This document shows positions 1-6,883 of a stretch of DNA of 12,871 bases, in pieces; the stretch's first letter is position 1; every line of letters begins with the position of its first letter. The notes below the pieces were generated by a model that saw nothing but the letters and a program-made list of their open reading frames with translations, searched no databases and was not told the origin of the DNA. The stretch is from an uncultured Campylobacter sp. (GTDB lineage: Bacteria > Campylobacterota > Campylobacteria > Campylobacterales > Campylobacteraceae), in contig NZ_CALIJF010000032.1 in assembly GCF_938018035.1 (NCBI RefSeq), positions 1 through 12,871 of the forward strand. The letters are read 5' to 3'. Both the position numbers and the translations under genes were made by a program.

Positions 1-60
1 CTTCTGCTCGTCGTTGCCGCCACGATTTTAAAGCTACTTTACGGACTGATTGCAAGTTAA
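1..60 (+). CDS. C-terminal end of an unidentified membrane-like protein (partial)
   Basis: Frame 1 is open from the window edge to a TAA at 58-60 and encodes 19 residues that are almost entirely hydrophobic (LLLVVAATILKLLYGLIAS). This looks like the last transmembrane helix of an integral membrane protein ending a few residues after the helix. It is too short to assign a family; a TauE/SafE-type permease or another multi-pass transporter would fit, but that is a guess. The 5' part lies outside the window. Confidence 0.45.
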   Translation, partial: LLLVVAATILKLLYGLIAS

Positions 61-112
61 TTACAGACCGGTTGAGGGCCGATCCCAAGCTGATCTCAAG
101 CCAAAATCATAG

Positions 113-140
113 AATTTTATACAGGATTTCGTATAAAATT
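113..140. repeat. AT-rich inverted repeat (10-bp perfect arms)
   Basis: AATTTTATAC at 113-122 and GTATAAAATT at 131-140 are perfect reverse complements around an 8-nt loop. The element lies about 50 nt downstream of the stop of the first partial gene. It has no GC-rich stem and no clear T-tract on either side, so it is at best a weak terminator. Confidence 0.4.
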
Positions 141-170
141 TCGCGTAAAATTTTATGAACCTTTGCCGAT

Positions 171-798
171 CTATTCGATAAAGCTGATCTTGTTGCCGCA
201 GTAGCGCAGATCTTGCTGTAGGGTCACGCCAGTCTCGCTTCGATGGCGTCGATTATATCGTAGCTTCGCGCTGATCTTGTCGCGACTACGCTAATTTCCC
301 GCTGCTGCGATGTTGATTCTATTGGCGTTACGTCGGAGGTCTCGCTTGTCGTGAGGTCTTGATTTTGTTGTTTCGATATCGTCGATTTTGCTCCGCTACA
401 TCGACGACTTCGTTGCCGCGCTTGCTACTGCGAGGATTTTAATTGCGTTGCGCGGTGTCGCACTGATTTTTTTATGACGGCGCTGTTCTTTCTGCTGCGA
501 TGGTGGCGATTTTGGCGCTGCTTTTACCGCCCCGTCGCCTGTATCACTACTATGGGCGGTTTGATTTTGACGGTCGAGACATTGATGGTCTTGATGGTGC
601 AAGGATTTGATTTGCTGCACAACGATGCCGATGAAGTTTCGCCCATCCGCATCGGTTAAATTTAGCCGCACCACCCGTATCTATTTCATCGTATCGCCAT
701 GCATTCATTGGGTGCCGCCGATAGAGTCGTCGTATTGCCGAGCGCGCGGCGTTATCATGCCCCGCATTGATGAAATTTAATCTGGCATTGTCACGCAT
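171..798 (-). pseudogene. Frameshifted remnant of an unidentified gene (minus strand)
   Basis: No long reading frame survives, but the minus strand shows protein-like stretches in successive frames. A frame starts at ATG 798, preceded by an SD-like AGGAAAGAG, and runs on past an AKFNR stretch near 655; a second frame covers about 674-396 (ADGRNFIGIVVQQIKSL near 640-590); a third is open from 424 to 224 and ends near SYDIIDAIEA; a fourth overlaps it and ends TGVTLQQDLRYCGNKISFIE at the TAG 173-171. Shifting one base near 240 joins YDIIDAIEA to the TGVTL stretch as a plausible C-terminus. The middle is rich in Ala, Ser, Thr and Gln. I do not recognise the family. Coding origin is judged by eye, from residue usage and the joinable frames; it could still be chance in a strongly pyrimidine-skewed top strand. 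Confidence 0.35.
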
Positions 799-1206
799 GT
801 CTCTTTCCTGCTTACTTGCCTTTTAAAATATACGCCACCGTTAGCGAGCCGTTTTGCTCGCCCTGCGCTCGTGCCGACAGTTCAACCATTTGCTGTGCAG
901 ATTCGCCGCCGTGCCCGTATAGATTAAATTTAGCCGTACTTTCACGCTCTGTTTTGTTACGCCCATCGGATATTTAAATTTTGCCGTTTCACCGCCACGG
1001 CTTGTTATTTCGCGCTAGCTTCTCGCATATTGTCCGCTGTATTTTGTGCGATAAATTTAACCGTACCGCTGCGTTTGCCGCTTCATTCTGCTATCGTAGG
1101 CGATTGCTATCCATGCCATTTAATTTGTCACATTGTCGCTTATCTGTTTTGCCTCGCCCGCCGAAATTTAGCCAATCTCTCGCGTCAATTAAATTTCATC
1201 GTACCA
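656..1206. repeat. Cluster of degenerate AAATTTA-core repeats
   Basis: On the minus strand variants of GGTACGGCTAAATTTAAT recur: around 656-672 (GGTGCGGCTAAATTTAA), 924-940 (GTACGGCTAAATTTAAT), 973-990 (ACGGCAAAATTTAAATA), 1050-1067 (GGTACGGTTAAATTTAT), 1160-1176 (TTGGCTAAATTTCGG) and 1187-1206 (GGTACGATGAAATTTAAT). Spacing is irregular (about 25 to 270 nt). Similar words in the opposite orientation occur downstream near 1720, 3995, 4059 and 4099. No function is evident; they may be remnants of a small repeat or a product of local word bias. Confidence 0.4.
812..1082 (-). pseudogene. Second broken reading-frame remnant upstream of 171-798
   Basis: A minus frame open from 973 to the TAA at 814-812 encodes about 53 residues that read like a real protein end (for example KFNLYGHGGESAQQMVEL, then QNGSLTVAYILKGK). 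Upstream, another frame open from 1082 to the TAA at 1007-1005 includes TVKFIAQNTADNMREASAK. They are in different frames and separated by stops, so no intact protein is possible. The stop at 812 is followed 13 nt later by the SD-like sequence and ATG of the 798 remnant, as expected for adjacent cistrons. Family unknown; confidence is limited because the stretches are short. Confidence 0.3.
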
Positions 1207-1305
1207 GCCGCATACGCGCCCGCCCGCCCGCAAAATTCCGCCGCCTAAAGCAATGCTAAAATATTTTGCGATAAAATGAACGAAATTTTTCACAAAGGAT
1301 TTACT

Positions 1306-1680
1306 ATGCAGATCATCTCGACTCCCGATGCGGCGCAGGCCATCGGGCCGTACTCTCAGGCGATCAAAGCGGGCGGGCTCATCTTTACCTCGGGGCAGAT
1401 CGCGCTTAAGCCGGACGGCAAGTTTGTCGCGGGCGGCGTGGAGGCGCAGACGAGGCAGGTTTTGCAAAACCTCGCCGCGATCTTGAAAGAAGCGGGCGCG
1501 ACGCTGCAAGATGCCGTCAAAACTACGATTTTCCTAGCCGATATGGATGATTTTGCCGCGGTGAATGAGATATACGTGGCGGCATTCGGCGCGCACAAGC
1601 CCGCTCGCAGCACGGTGCAGGTCGCCAAGCTCCCCAAGGGCGCGCTTGTGGAGATCGAAGTAATAGCGCTGGCTAAGTAG
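1306..1680 (+). CDS. ridA: RidA family enamine/imine deaminase
   Basis: This 124-residue protein belongs to the YjgF/YER057c/UK114 (RidA) family, which in the cytosol hydrolyses reactive 2-aminoacrylate and related enamine/imine intermediates released by PLP enzymes, sparing other PLP enzymes from damage. The sequence covers the full family length: AIGPYSQAI at 12-20, FTSGQIAL at 27-34, and the C-terminal signature with PARSTVQVAKLP at 99-110, where Arg101 corresponds to the substrate-carboxylate-binding arginine, and EIEVIA near 116-121. The ATG at 1306 is preferred over the in-frame ATG at 1276 because AAAGGA at 1294-1299 is correctly spaced from it and the family begins there. It appears monocistronic, flanked by non-coding sequence on both sides. 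Family assignment is secure; the physiological substrate in this organism is inferred. Confidence 0.95.
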   Translation: MQIISTPDAAQAIGPYSQAIKAGGLIFTSGQIALKPDGKFVAGGVEAQTRQVLQNLAAILKEAGATLQDAVKTTIFLADMDDFAAVNEIYVAAFGAHKPARSTVQVAKLPKGALVEIEVIALAK

Positions 1681-1895
1681 CGCTAAATTTAGATCGCAGG
1701 AATACTACCGTTCGCGTTTGCGGTTAAAATTTAGACTCGGGCTATTCGAAATTTTAAACGGCTCGCTTTGGTTTTGAAGCTGCGCGAGCTTTTAAATTTA
1801 GATTTTAAAAGCCGCGCCAAACGCCCGCGGGTTTATGTAAACAGCGCGTCTGGCGTGCTAAGGCGTTAAAATTTCTCGCTCAAAACGGGATTAAA
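1681..1895. other. Spacer between ridA and the SUKH gene
   Basis: No gene is seen. The ridA stop is flanked by two AGCGCT words (1665-1670, 1679-1684) that could pair across an 8-nt loop, but no T-tract follows. A GCGGTTAAAATTTAG copy of the dispersed element lies at 1720-1734. The SUKH start has only a weak upstream GGGA. Confidence 0.4.
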
Positions 1896-2615
1896 ATGAT
1901 AGAAGAGCTTATTCAAAAATCTAAAAATATCACGGCTGCGGGGCGCAGCGATATAGAGCCCGCGTGGATCACGCAGGCGCAGCAGCGGCTAGGCTTTGCG
2001 CTGCCTGCGAGCTACAAGCAGATGCTGCTAAGATACGCTAGCGTGAGCGCGGCGGGAACGAAGCTAAAAACGATCGCACCGCCCGAGTTTGCAGAGGATG
2101 CCGACACCGACATCTGCTACACGTATGAGATAAATCTGAAAAACGGGCTATTCGCCGCGGACTAGCTCGTGTTTTTGCAGCTAGAGGACGAGGAGTATTA
2201 TTTTAAAATTTCGCCCGCAAGCGACATAGCGGACGGCTCGTCTAATACGGCGCGCAGCAAGACGGCGGAGAGCGTGAGCGGCGAAGCTGCGGGCGCGACG
2301 GTGCGCGATACGGTCGTCGCGACGGTAGCCAACAGTGCGGAAAATAGGGCGTCGGACGACGAAGCGCGCGCGGAGAGATCGCCGGATGCGGCGCGCGATA
2401 TGAATGCCGAAGCGGCGGACGAAACGACGTGCAAAACGGCGAGTGCGACAACAAGTGAGGCGGCAGACGAGGCGGCAAGTGGAGCGATGAATGAGATAGC
2501 AAGCGAGCGGGCAGACGATGCGCCGTGCGAATACAAGGTCTATGTGCGCGACTACGCGCAGAGCGAGGATAGGCTTTTTGCGGACGATTTTTACGGGTTT
2601 TTGGAAAAATTTTAA
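1896..2615 (+). pseudogene. SUKH (SMI1/KNR4) family gene interrupted by in-frame TAG
   Basis: The first 89 codons encode a typical SUKH N-terminus (SDIEPAWITQAQQRLGFALP, then SYKQMLLRYAS), a superfamily common among immunity proteins of contact-dependent and other polymorphic toxins. A TAG at 2163-2165 stops the frame, but the same frame resumes at once (LVFLQLEDEEYYFKIS) and ends at TAA 2613-2615 with EYKVYVRDYAQSEDRLFADD and a few more residues, completing the SUKH fold. A single G-to-T change (GAG to TAG at codon 90) would explain it. Between the last strands lies an insertion of about 95 residues that SUKH proteins normally lack. A GTG at 2169 could restart translation, but no ribosome-binding site precedes it. 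The start ATG at 1896 has a weak SD (GGGA). The next gene follows after 36 nt, so the two were probably one unit. Pseudogene, recent mutation and sequencing error cannot be separated here. Confidence 0.7.
2238..2522 (+). other. Ala/Asp/Glu/Thr-rich low-complexity insertion inside the SUKH gene
   Basis: Roughly 95 codons between DIADG and EYKVYV are dominated by Ala, Glu, Asp, Ser, Thr and Arg, with loose repeats such as EAADE, SEAADEAAS and DDEARAE and matching DNA (GCGGCGGACGA, GAGGCGGCAGACGAGGCGGC). No hydrophobic core is visible, so the segment should be disordered. It stays in frame through its whole length. It reads as an expansion by imperfect duplication rather than an inserted domain. 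Confidence 0.65.
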
Positions 2616-2651
2616 GATGAAATTTAGAGCAAAAAAATCAGGAGAGGTGAA

Positions 2652-3668
2652 ATGGGACTGTTTGGCATTTTTAAAAAGGATAAATTTGACGTCGATGTGC
2701 GCCCGGACGGCGTTTTCATCGGCGGCGTAAACTGCGGGTTCGATCTGGCTAAATTTAATGAAGCCCTAGGTCCGCCGCGCGTGATCGATGACGGAGATGG
2801 CAAAAGCCGCTATTTTTGGGATGAGGCGGGGATTTTCGCCTTCGTGCGTGCGGGCGAGCTCGCAGAACCGAAGCTTGCCGAGATAAATTTGATGCTTGAG
2901 GTCGCAAAGGGCGTGCAGCACGAGGTTCCGCGCAAGCTCTACGGCGGCGCGTTCACGCTAGAGGGCAGGCCGCCGCTTGAAGCCGTGCCAGAGCAGGAGC
3001 TGCGCGGCGCATATATATTTTTGGAGCTTAGCCTAGGCAAATTCGAAGTCTCGCTAGCTCTTGCCGAGGCCGTGCAGGAGCGCATAGACGCGATGGATTT
3101 CGCCGAGCGCTTCGCTAAGCGCGACACCGACGAGATCGCAGACATCGTGCGAGCTGCGAAAATGCCGATAGGGCGCGTCTGCATCAATCAAAAAGAGAAA
3201 AAGCTAAAGCGAAAGCCGAGCGATAAATTTAAGCTTCCGCGCGCGGCTGGCGAGACTCTAGCGTTTAAAAATTTCAATTTCAAAATCGCCGTGATGAACG
3301 AGCTGATGTACGAAAAAGCCCTGCTACAGCCTAAATTTGACGTGTTTGAGTACTGCGAGGAGCGCGGCATCGATCCGTACGCGGACTTCGGCACGCTGCC
3401 GCAAGCCAAAAAGTGGTTTAAGGATTATCCGGTTCCTACAAATCTGGCTGAGCAGGTGAGCGAGCTCTACCTTGACGGCGGAAATGAAATTTACCTGCAA
3501 ATCGCGCCTGATTGGGACGGCGAGGACGAGCTTTTTGACATTAAAAACATTGACGCCGCCGAGCTTGCGCCCTTCAAAAATCTTAAAAAAATCGAAACGA
3601 CCGGCATCGGCATATCCAAAAAGGCGCGAAAAACCTGCGCGGATGCGGGGATTGTGATAGTTGATTGA
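2652..3668 (+). CDS. DUF7738/DUF6892-like protein, putative immunity-type
   Basis: A soluble 338-residue protein without signal peptide or membrane segments. The first 70 residues (DVRPDGVFIGGVNCGFDL at 15-32, then LGPP and YFWDEAGIF around 39-62) resemble what I know as DUF7738. A middle part (about 90-170) is followed by a basic linker (KEKKLKRKPSDKFK at 181-194), and residues 203-338 resemble DUF6892: FKNFNFKIAVMNELMYEKAL, PKFDVFEY, YLDGGNEIYLQIAPDWDGED, FDIKNID and FKNLKK. Both assignments are from memory. These domains occur in bacterial proteins of unknown function, often in loci with SUKH and other immunity-like genes. The start is well supported by AGGAG at 2640-2644 upstream of ATG 2652. 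It lies 36 nt after the broken SUKH gene, suggesting a shared immunity module; no toxin gene is in the window. The biochemical role is unknown. Confidence 0.8.
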   Translation: MGLFGIFKKDKFDVDVRPDGVFIGGVNCGFDLAKFNEALGPPRVIDDGDGKSRYFWDEAGIFAFVRAGELAEPKLAEINLMLEVAKGVQHEVPRKLYGGAFTLEGRPPLEAVPEQELRGAYIFLELSLGKFEVSLALAEAVQERIDAMDFAERFAKRDTDEIADIVRAAKMPIGRVCINQKEKKLKRKPSDKFKLPRAAGETLAFKNFNFKIAVMNELMYEKALLQPKFDVFEYCEERGIDPYADFGTLPQAKKWFKDYPVPTNLAEQVSELYLDGGNEIYLQIAPDWDGEDELFDIKNIDAAELAPFKNLKKIETTGIGISKKARKTCADAGIVIVD

Positions 3669-4406
3669 GCAGGGGAATGGACGGACTTTGAGCCTTACAG
3701 CGCGCGGTTTTAAAAAGCTGAAATAGACTTTTGAGCTGCGGTGTGCGCTCTTAAAGGTCGCAATTGTTACCGCGCCGCGCAAAATTCTGCGCAAAATTCT
3801 ACTTATATCGAGCGTTATAAATGAGCTTTGAAAGGCGCTTGGCGAAGCATCTGACATGTCTAATTTAGCGCGCGTTAAAAGCTTAGGAGCTCGTTTGCAG
3901 CGTAAGAGCCACGCCGCTAAATGTGCGAGATGAGTGTGTTGCGCGAGTAAAAATAGTTCGCTTTTTGATTTTGGAAAAAATCGCTGCGTAGCAAGGGGGT
4001 TAAATTTACCGCTTTTAAATTTTAAAATTTACAAAGAGCGGCGCTTGCGGCTTTGAATGTGCGGTTAAATTTAGATTTCATAAAAGATTAAATTCTAAGC
4101 GCGGTTAAATTTGCGTCTTTAATTTTGCTTGCAGCCCGTGTCATGCCGCAAAACATGGTGTGAAAACAGATCGCATTTGCGCGCGATCAGCGCGGATCAA
4201 ATTAAAATTTCGTCTTTGGAATTTAGTCTGAATTTGCAGCTCGCATCAAGAAAGTATTTTTTGCAAGCCGATATTGAGTAGCCAAGAAGTGTCTTGAAAC
4301 TTAGCATCGGCGGCTTAGAAAGTATTTTGAAATCCGCGCCAAGAGTGTGAAATAACAAAGTGCGGCGCTACTTTGCTGTTCTAAAACGCCGCTTCGGGGC
4401 TAAATT
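3669..4406. other. Long geneless spacer between convergent genes
   Basis: No convincing coding sequence is visible in 738 nt on either strand. It is rich in AAATTT words, including copies of the dispersed element on the plus strand (GGGGGTTAAATTTACC at 3995-4010, GTGCGGTTAAATTTAG at about 4059-4074, GCGCGGTTAAATTTGCG at about 4099-4115). A weak hairpin CAAAGT (4356-4361) / ACTTTG (4370-4375) with an 8-nt loop sits near the MOSC gene end, without a T-tract. AGAAAGTATTTT occurs twice, near 4249 and 4318. It may be decayed sequence. Confidence 0.5.
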
Positions 4407-5093
4407 TTATAGCCGCATAAAGCCGTCGTCGTAGCTGCCTTCTAGCTTGCGGCGCATATCCTCGCGCCATTTTGGCGTAAGCGTCGTAAGTAGGTTAAAT
4501 TTTGCTAACAGCCCTTCATCGAGGCGATCGCCGTAAAATAGATGATTTAGTTCCATCACGCTCATCATAGCGGGGTCGCGTCCCACGACGTAGATCTCGT
4601 CGCCTGCGCGGCACGAGCCGGTCTCTAGTACGCGGTAGTACCAGCCGGTAAGTCCGCTGCGCGCGATCTCCGCCGTCATCTCCGCGTTACCCCAGCGCAT
4701 CGAGAGCTTGTAGCAGGGCTTGCGCGGCTGGCTTACTTGTAGCACCAGCGAGCCTATGCGGTGCACATCGCCGATGCAGACGTTTTGCTCGTGTAGTCCG
4801 CTGATCGTGAGGTTTTCGCCCATTGCGCCGTAGGCTAGATTTTTAAGCCCTAAAAACCTCTCCCACGCGGCGTAATTTTGCAGCGAGTTGGCAAAAATCG
4901 CCTTCTCCTCTCCGCCGTGATGCAGCGTGTCGGCTACCGCGTCGCCCTCGAACCCAAGCTCGTTTGCGCGCACTTCGCCCGCTCTAGCTTGCTTAAAAAT
5001 CGCCGTCTCCCAGCGCTTTTTTAGAGGCTGCGTAGCGCGCTCGTCGCCGTAAGCGCGCGGTTGCCCGGTCAGCAATGCCTTTAAAATGGGCAT
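4407..5093 (-). CDS. MOSC domain protein, YiiM-like
   Basis: A 228-residue cytosolic protein with a MOSC (MoCo sulfurase C-terminal) domain followed by a C-terminal three-helix domain, the architecture and length of E. coli YiiM (about 224 residues). YiiM is a molybdenum-cofactor-dependent reductase of N-hydroxylated bases such as 6-hydroxyaminopurine. Seen here: LHHGGEEKAIF at 57-67, the GAMGENLTISGL stretch at 89-100, IGDVHRIGSLVLQVSQPRKPCYKL at 107-130 in two conserved blocks, with Cys127 the expected conserved MOSC cysteine, and SVMELNHLFYG at 178-188 opening the C-terminal helical domain. The start at 5093 has AAGGAG about 6 nt upstream. It stands alone, ending opposite the DUF6892-like gene. 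The catalytic role in this organism is inferred from the family only. Confidence 0.88.
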   Translation of the reverse strand: MPILKALLTGQPRAYGDERATQPLKKRWETAIFKQARAGEVRANELGFEGDAVADTLHHGGEEKAIFANSLQNYAAWERFLGLKNLAYGAMGENLTISGLHEQNVCIGDVHRIGSLVLQVSQPRKPCYKLSMRWGNAEMTAEIARSGLTGWYYRVLETGSCRAGDEIYVVGRDPAMMSVMELNHLFYGDRLDEGLLAKFNLLTTLTPKWREDMRRKLEGSYDDGFMRL

Positions 5094-5164
5094 TTTTCGC
5101 TCCTTAAAATTTGCATCCGTTCTCCTTAGATCATAAAATTTAGGCTATGATTTTAGCTCGAAAA

Positions 5165-5233
5165 GAATTTTAAAATTCTAAATTTTGCGGCGATTTTGCG
5201 CTAAATTCCAAGTGCGGGCTTGAAATTTAGCGC
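5165..5233 (-). terminator. Hairpin just downstream of the symporter gene
   Basis: GCGCTAAATTCCAAG (5198-5212) pairs with CTTGAAATTTAGCGC (5219-5233), 14 of 15 positions, around the loop TGCGGG. It starts 6 nt beyond the stop of the minus-strand symporter gene. The bases after the stem on the minus strand are AAAATCG rather than a T-tract, so it is a 3'-end structure or an atypical terminator. A perfect palindrome GAATTTTAAAATTC follows at 5165-5178. Confidence 0.45.
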
Positions 5234-5239
5234 GCGGCG

Positions 5240-6652
5240 TTATTTGTAGTCGTTCGCGTCGTATCTTTTGCCGTCGTTAAAGTCGCTCAAAAGCCGCACG
5301 ACGACGGGGCTAAGTAGGATGATCGCGATTAAGTTTGGGATCACCATCAGTCCGTTAAACATATCCGCTAGCCCCCAGACGAGGTCGATCTTTTGCACGC
5401 TTCCTATGAATACGAATGCGACGACTAAAATTTGCAAGAGCTTGACGAATTTTGCGCCCAGGAGGTATCGCACGTTGATCTCGGCGAAGTAATACCAGCC
5501 CAAAATCGTGGTAAATGCGAAGAAAAACAGGCAGATCGCCACGAAGCCGTAGCCGCCGCTGCGACCCAAAATTTGCGACCCGAAGGCTTCCTGCACCAGC
5601 GAGATGCCCGAAAATACCGCCTTGCCGTTTTCGAAGGTGACTACGTCGGTGCTGAGTACGACGAAAACGGTGATGTTAAGCACGATGAATGTATCGACGA
5701 AAACGCCCATTATGCCGAGCACGGCTTGATCTACGGGGTGTTTGACGTTCGCCGCGGCGTGTGCATGCGGCGTCGAGCCCATACCCGCTTCGTTTGAAAA
5801 GAGCCCGCGCGCGATACCGTATCTCATCGCAGTGGCGATCGTAGCGCCCGTAGCGCCGCCCCAAGCAGCCGATGGATCGAATGCGGCTTTGAATATCAGC
5901 GCGATGACGGATGGAATTTTATCGAAATTTGAGCCGATGATGACGAGACCGACTAGCACGTAGCAGATCGCCATTATAGGCACGACCTTTTCGGCTACGC
6001 GCGCGATCGCTTTGACGCCGCCGAAAAAGATGACGCAGCAGATGAGTGCTAAGGCCGCGCCGCTCACCCACTTCGGAATCCCGAATGCGCCGCTAAAGCC
6101 GTCTGAGATGGAGTTTGCCTGCACCATATTACCCATGAAGCCCAAAGCAAAGATGATGGCTAGCGCAAAAAACGCCGCTAAAGGCTTGGCAAATGGACTT
6201 TTGAGTCCGCGGCTGATGTAAAACGCGGGCCCTCCGATCATATGTCCGCTATCGTCCTTGGTGCGGTAAATTTGAGCCAGGCAGATCTCGGCAAAATTCG
6301 TCGCCATGCCCAAAAAAGCCGCGCACCACATCCAAAATATCGCGCCCGGTCCGCCCATAACTAACGCGGTGCTGGCGCCTACCAGGTTGCCCGTGCCGAC
6401 CTGCGCCGCGATCGCCGTGGCGACGGCTTGGAACGAGCTCATGCCGCTTTTGCCCGCAGCCTCGCCGTGCAGGGAGAAGTTACCGAAAAGCTTGCGCGCG
6501 CCCATTTTAAATTTAAAAATTTGCACCAAATGCAAGCGCGCCGTAAAATACGCGCCGGTGCCGCAAAGTAGGGCGATTAGAAAGTACGGACCCCACAAAA
6601 AGGAGTTGATCGCGTCGATTGTGGCGGTGAGTTTGTCGAGAAAATTTTGCAT
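5240..6652 (-). CDS. Alanine/glycine:cation symporter (AGCS family)
   Basis: A 470-residue inner-membrane protein with about ten or eleven hydrophobic segments, the normal length of the AGCS (sodium:alanine/glycine symporter, DagA/AlsT) family. It imports small neutral amino acids, most often alanine or glycine, coupled to Na+ or H+. Diagnostic motifs are AQVGTGNLVGASTALVMGG at 83-101, NFAEICLAQIYR at 119-130, GGPAFYISRGL at 140-150 and the family signature GIARGLFSNEAGMGSTPHAH at 279-298. The protein is complete, ending in a short hydrophilic tail. The start at 6652 has a weak SD (GGAAAAG) upstream. It is a single transcription unit: 146 nt separate it from the MOSC gene and 231 nt from the methyltransferase. 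The family is certain; the exact substrate and coupling ion are not determined by the sequence. Confidence 0.95.
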   Translation of the reverse strand: MQNFLDKLTATIDAINSFLWGPYFLIALLCGTGAYFTARLHLVQIFKFKMGARKLFGNFSLHGEAAGKSGMSSFQAVATAIAAQVGTGNLVGASTALVMGGPGAIFWMWCAAFLGMATNFAEICLAQIYRTKDDSGHMIGGPAFYISRGLKSPFAKPLAAFFALAIIFALGFMGNMVQANSISDGFSGAFGIPKWVSGAALALICCVIFFGGVKAIARVAEKVVPIMAICYVLVGLVIIGSNFDKIPSVIALIFKAAFDPSAAWGGATGATIATAMRYGIARGLFSNEAGMGSTPHAHAAANVKHPVDQAVLGIMGVFVDTFIVLNITVFVVLSTDVVTFENGKAVFSGISLVQEAFGSQILGRSGGYGFVAICLFFFAFTTILGWYYFAEINVRYLLGAKFVKLLQILVVAFVFIGSVQKIDLVWGLADMFNGLMVIPNLIAIILLSPVVVRLLSDFNDGKRYDANDYK

Positions 6653-6883
6653 GATCTTTTCCGTGAATTTAAGATGCGAAAATATATTTTAAAAACTCTT
6701 AAATTCCTATAAATCGAGGTAAATTTAAGCGAAATTTTAAAGCGTTTTTATAATTTTACTCAAGCATTAAGCAAAGCGGTATGTGCTGTTTGCTCTGCAT
6801 GCCAGCTTGCCAGATAAGTAGCTTAGAATTCGCGCCTTAGCTGTCGAAATTTGCAAAGCAATCAACTGAAATTTTAAGCCTTA
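6653..6883. other. Spacer between symporter and methyltransferase genes
   Basis: The part near the symporter start is very AT-rich and on the minus strand contains TATA-like words (TTTATAGG, AATATATTTT) that may be its promoter; none is clear enough to name. No gene or T-tract hairpin was seen for the methyltransferase end. Confidence 0.35.

Noticed and set aside
656..1206. CRISPR array suggested by recurring AAATTTA motifs
   Set aside because: Repeats are short, degenerate and irregularly spaced (about 25-270 nt), with no constant repeat/spacer length and no cas genes.
1189..1509. Minus-strand open frame of about 106 codons across the ridA start
   Set aside because: It lies mostly antisense to ridA, whose protein family is certain; no ribosome-binding site or family resemblance.
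2163..2165. Programmed recoding of TAG in the SUKH gene
   Set aside because: Selenocysteine uses TGA, pyrrolysine decoding is not known in this group, and no downstream stimulatory structure was recognised; mutation or base-call error is simpler.
2198..2536. Minus-strand open frames opposite the low-complexity part of the SUKH gene
   Set aside because: Ala/Ser-rich antisense of an Ala-rich repeat; open frames are expected there and the plus frame carries the SUKH ends.
3324..3857. Minus-strand open frame of 177 codons
   Set aside because: Its main part is antisense to the DUF6892-like gene; the piece outside (3669-3857) shows no domain-like sequence or convincing start site.
5432..5797. Plus-strand open frame of 121 codons inside the symporter gene
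   Set aside because: Antisense shadow of a clear AGCS transporter.
6306..6692. Plus-strand open frame of 128 codons over the symporter N-terminus
   Set aside because: Antisense shadow; composition reflects the complementary membrane segments.
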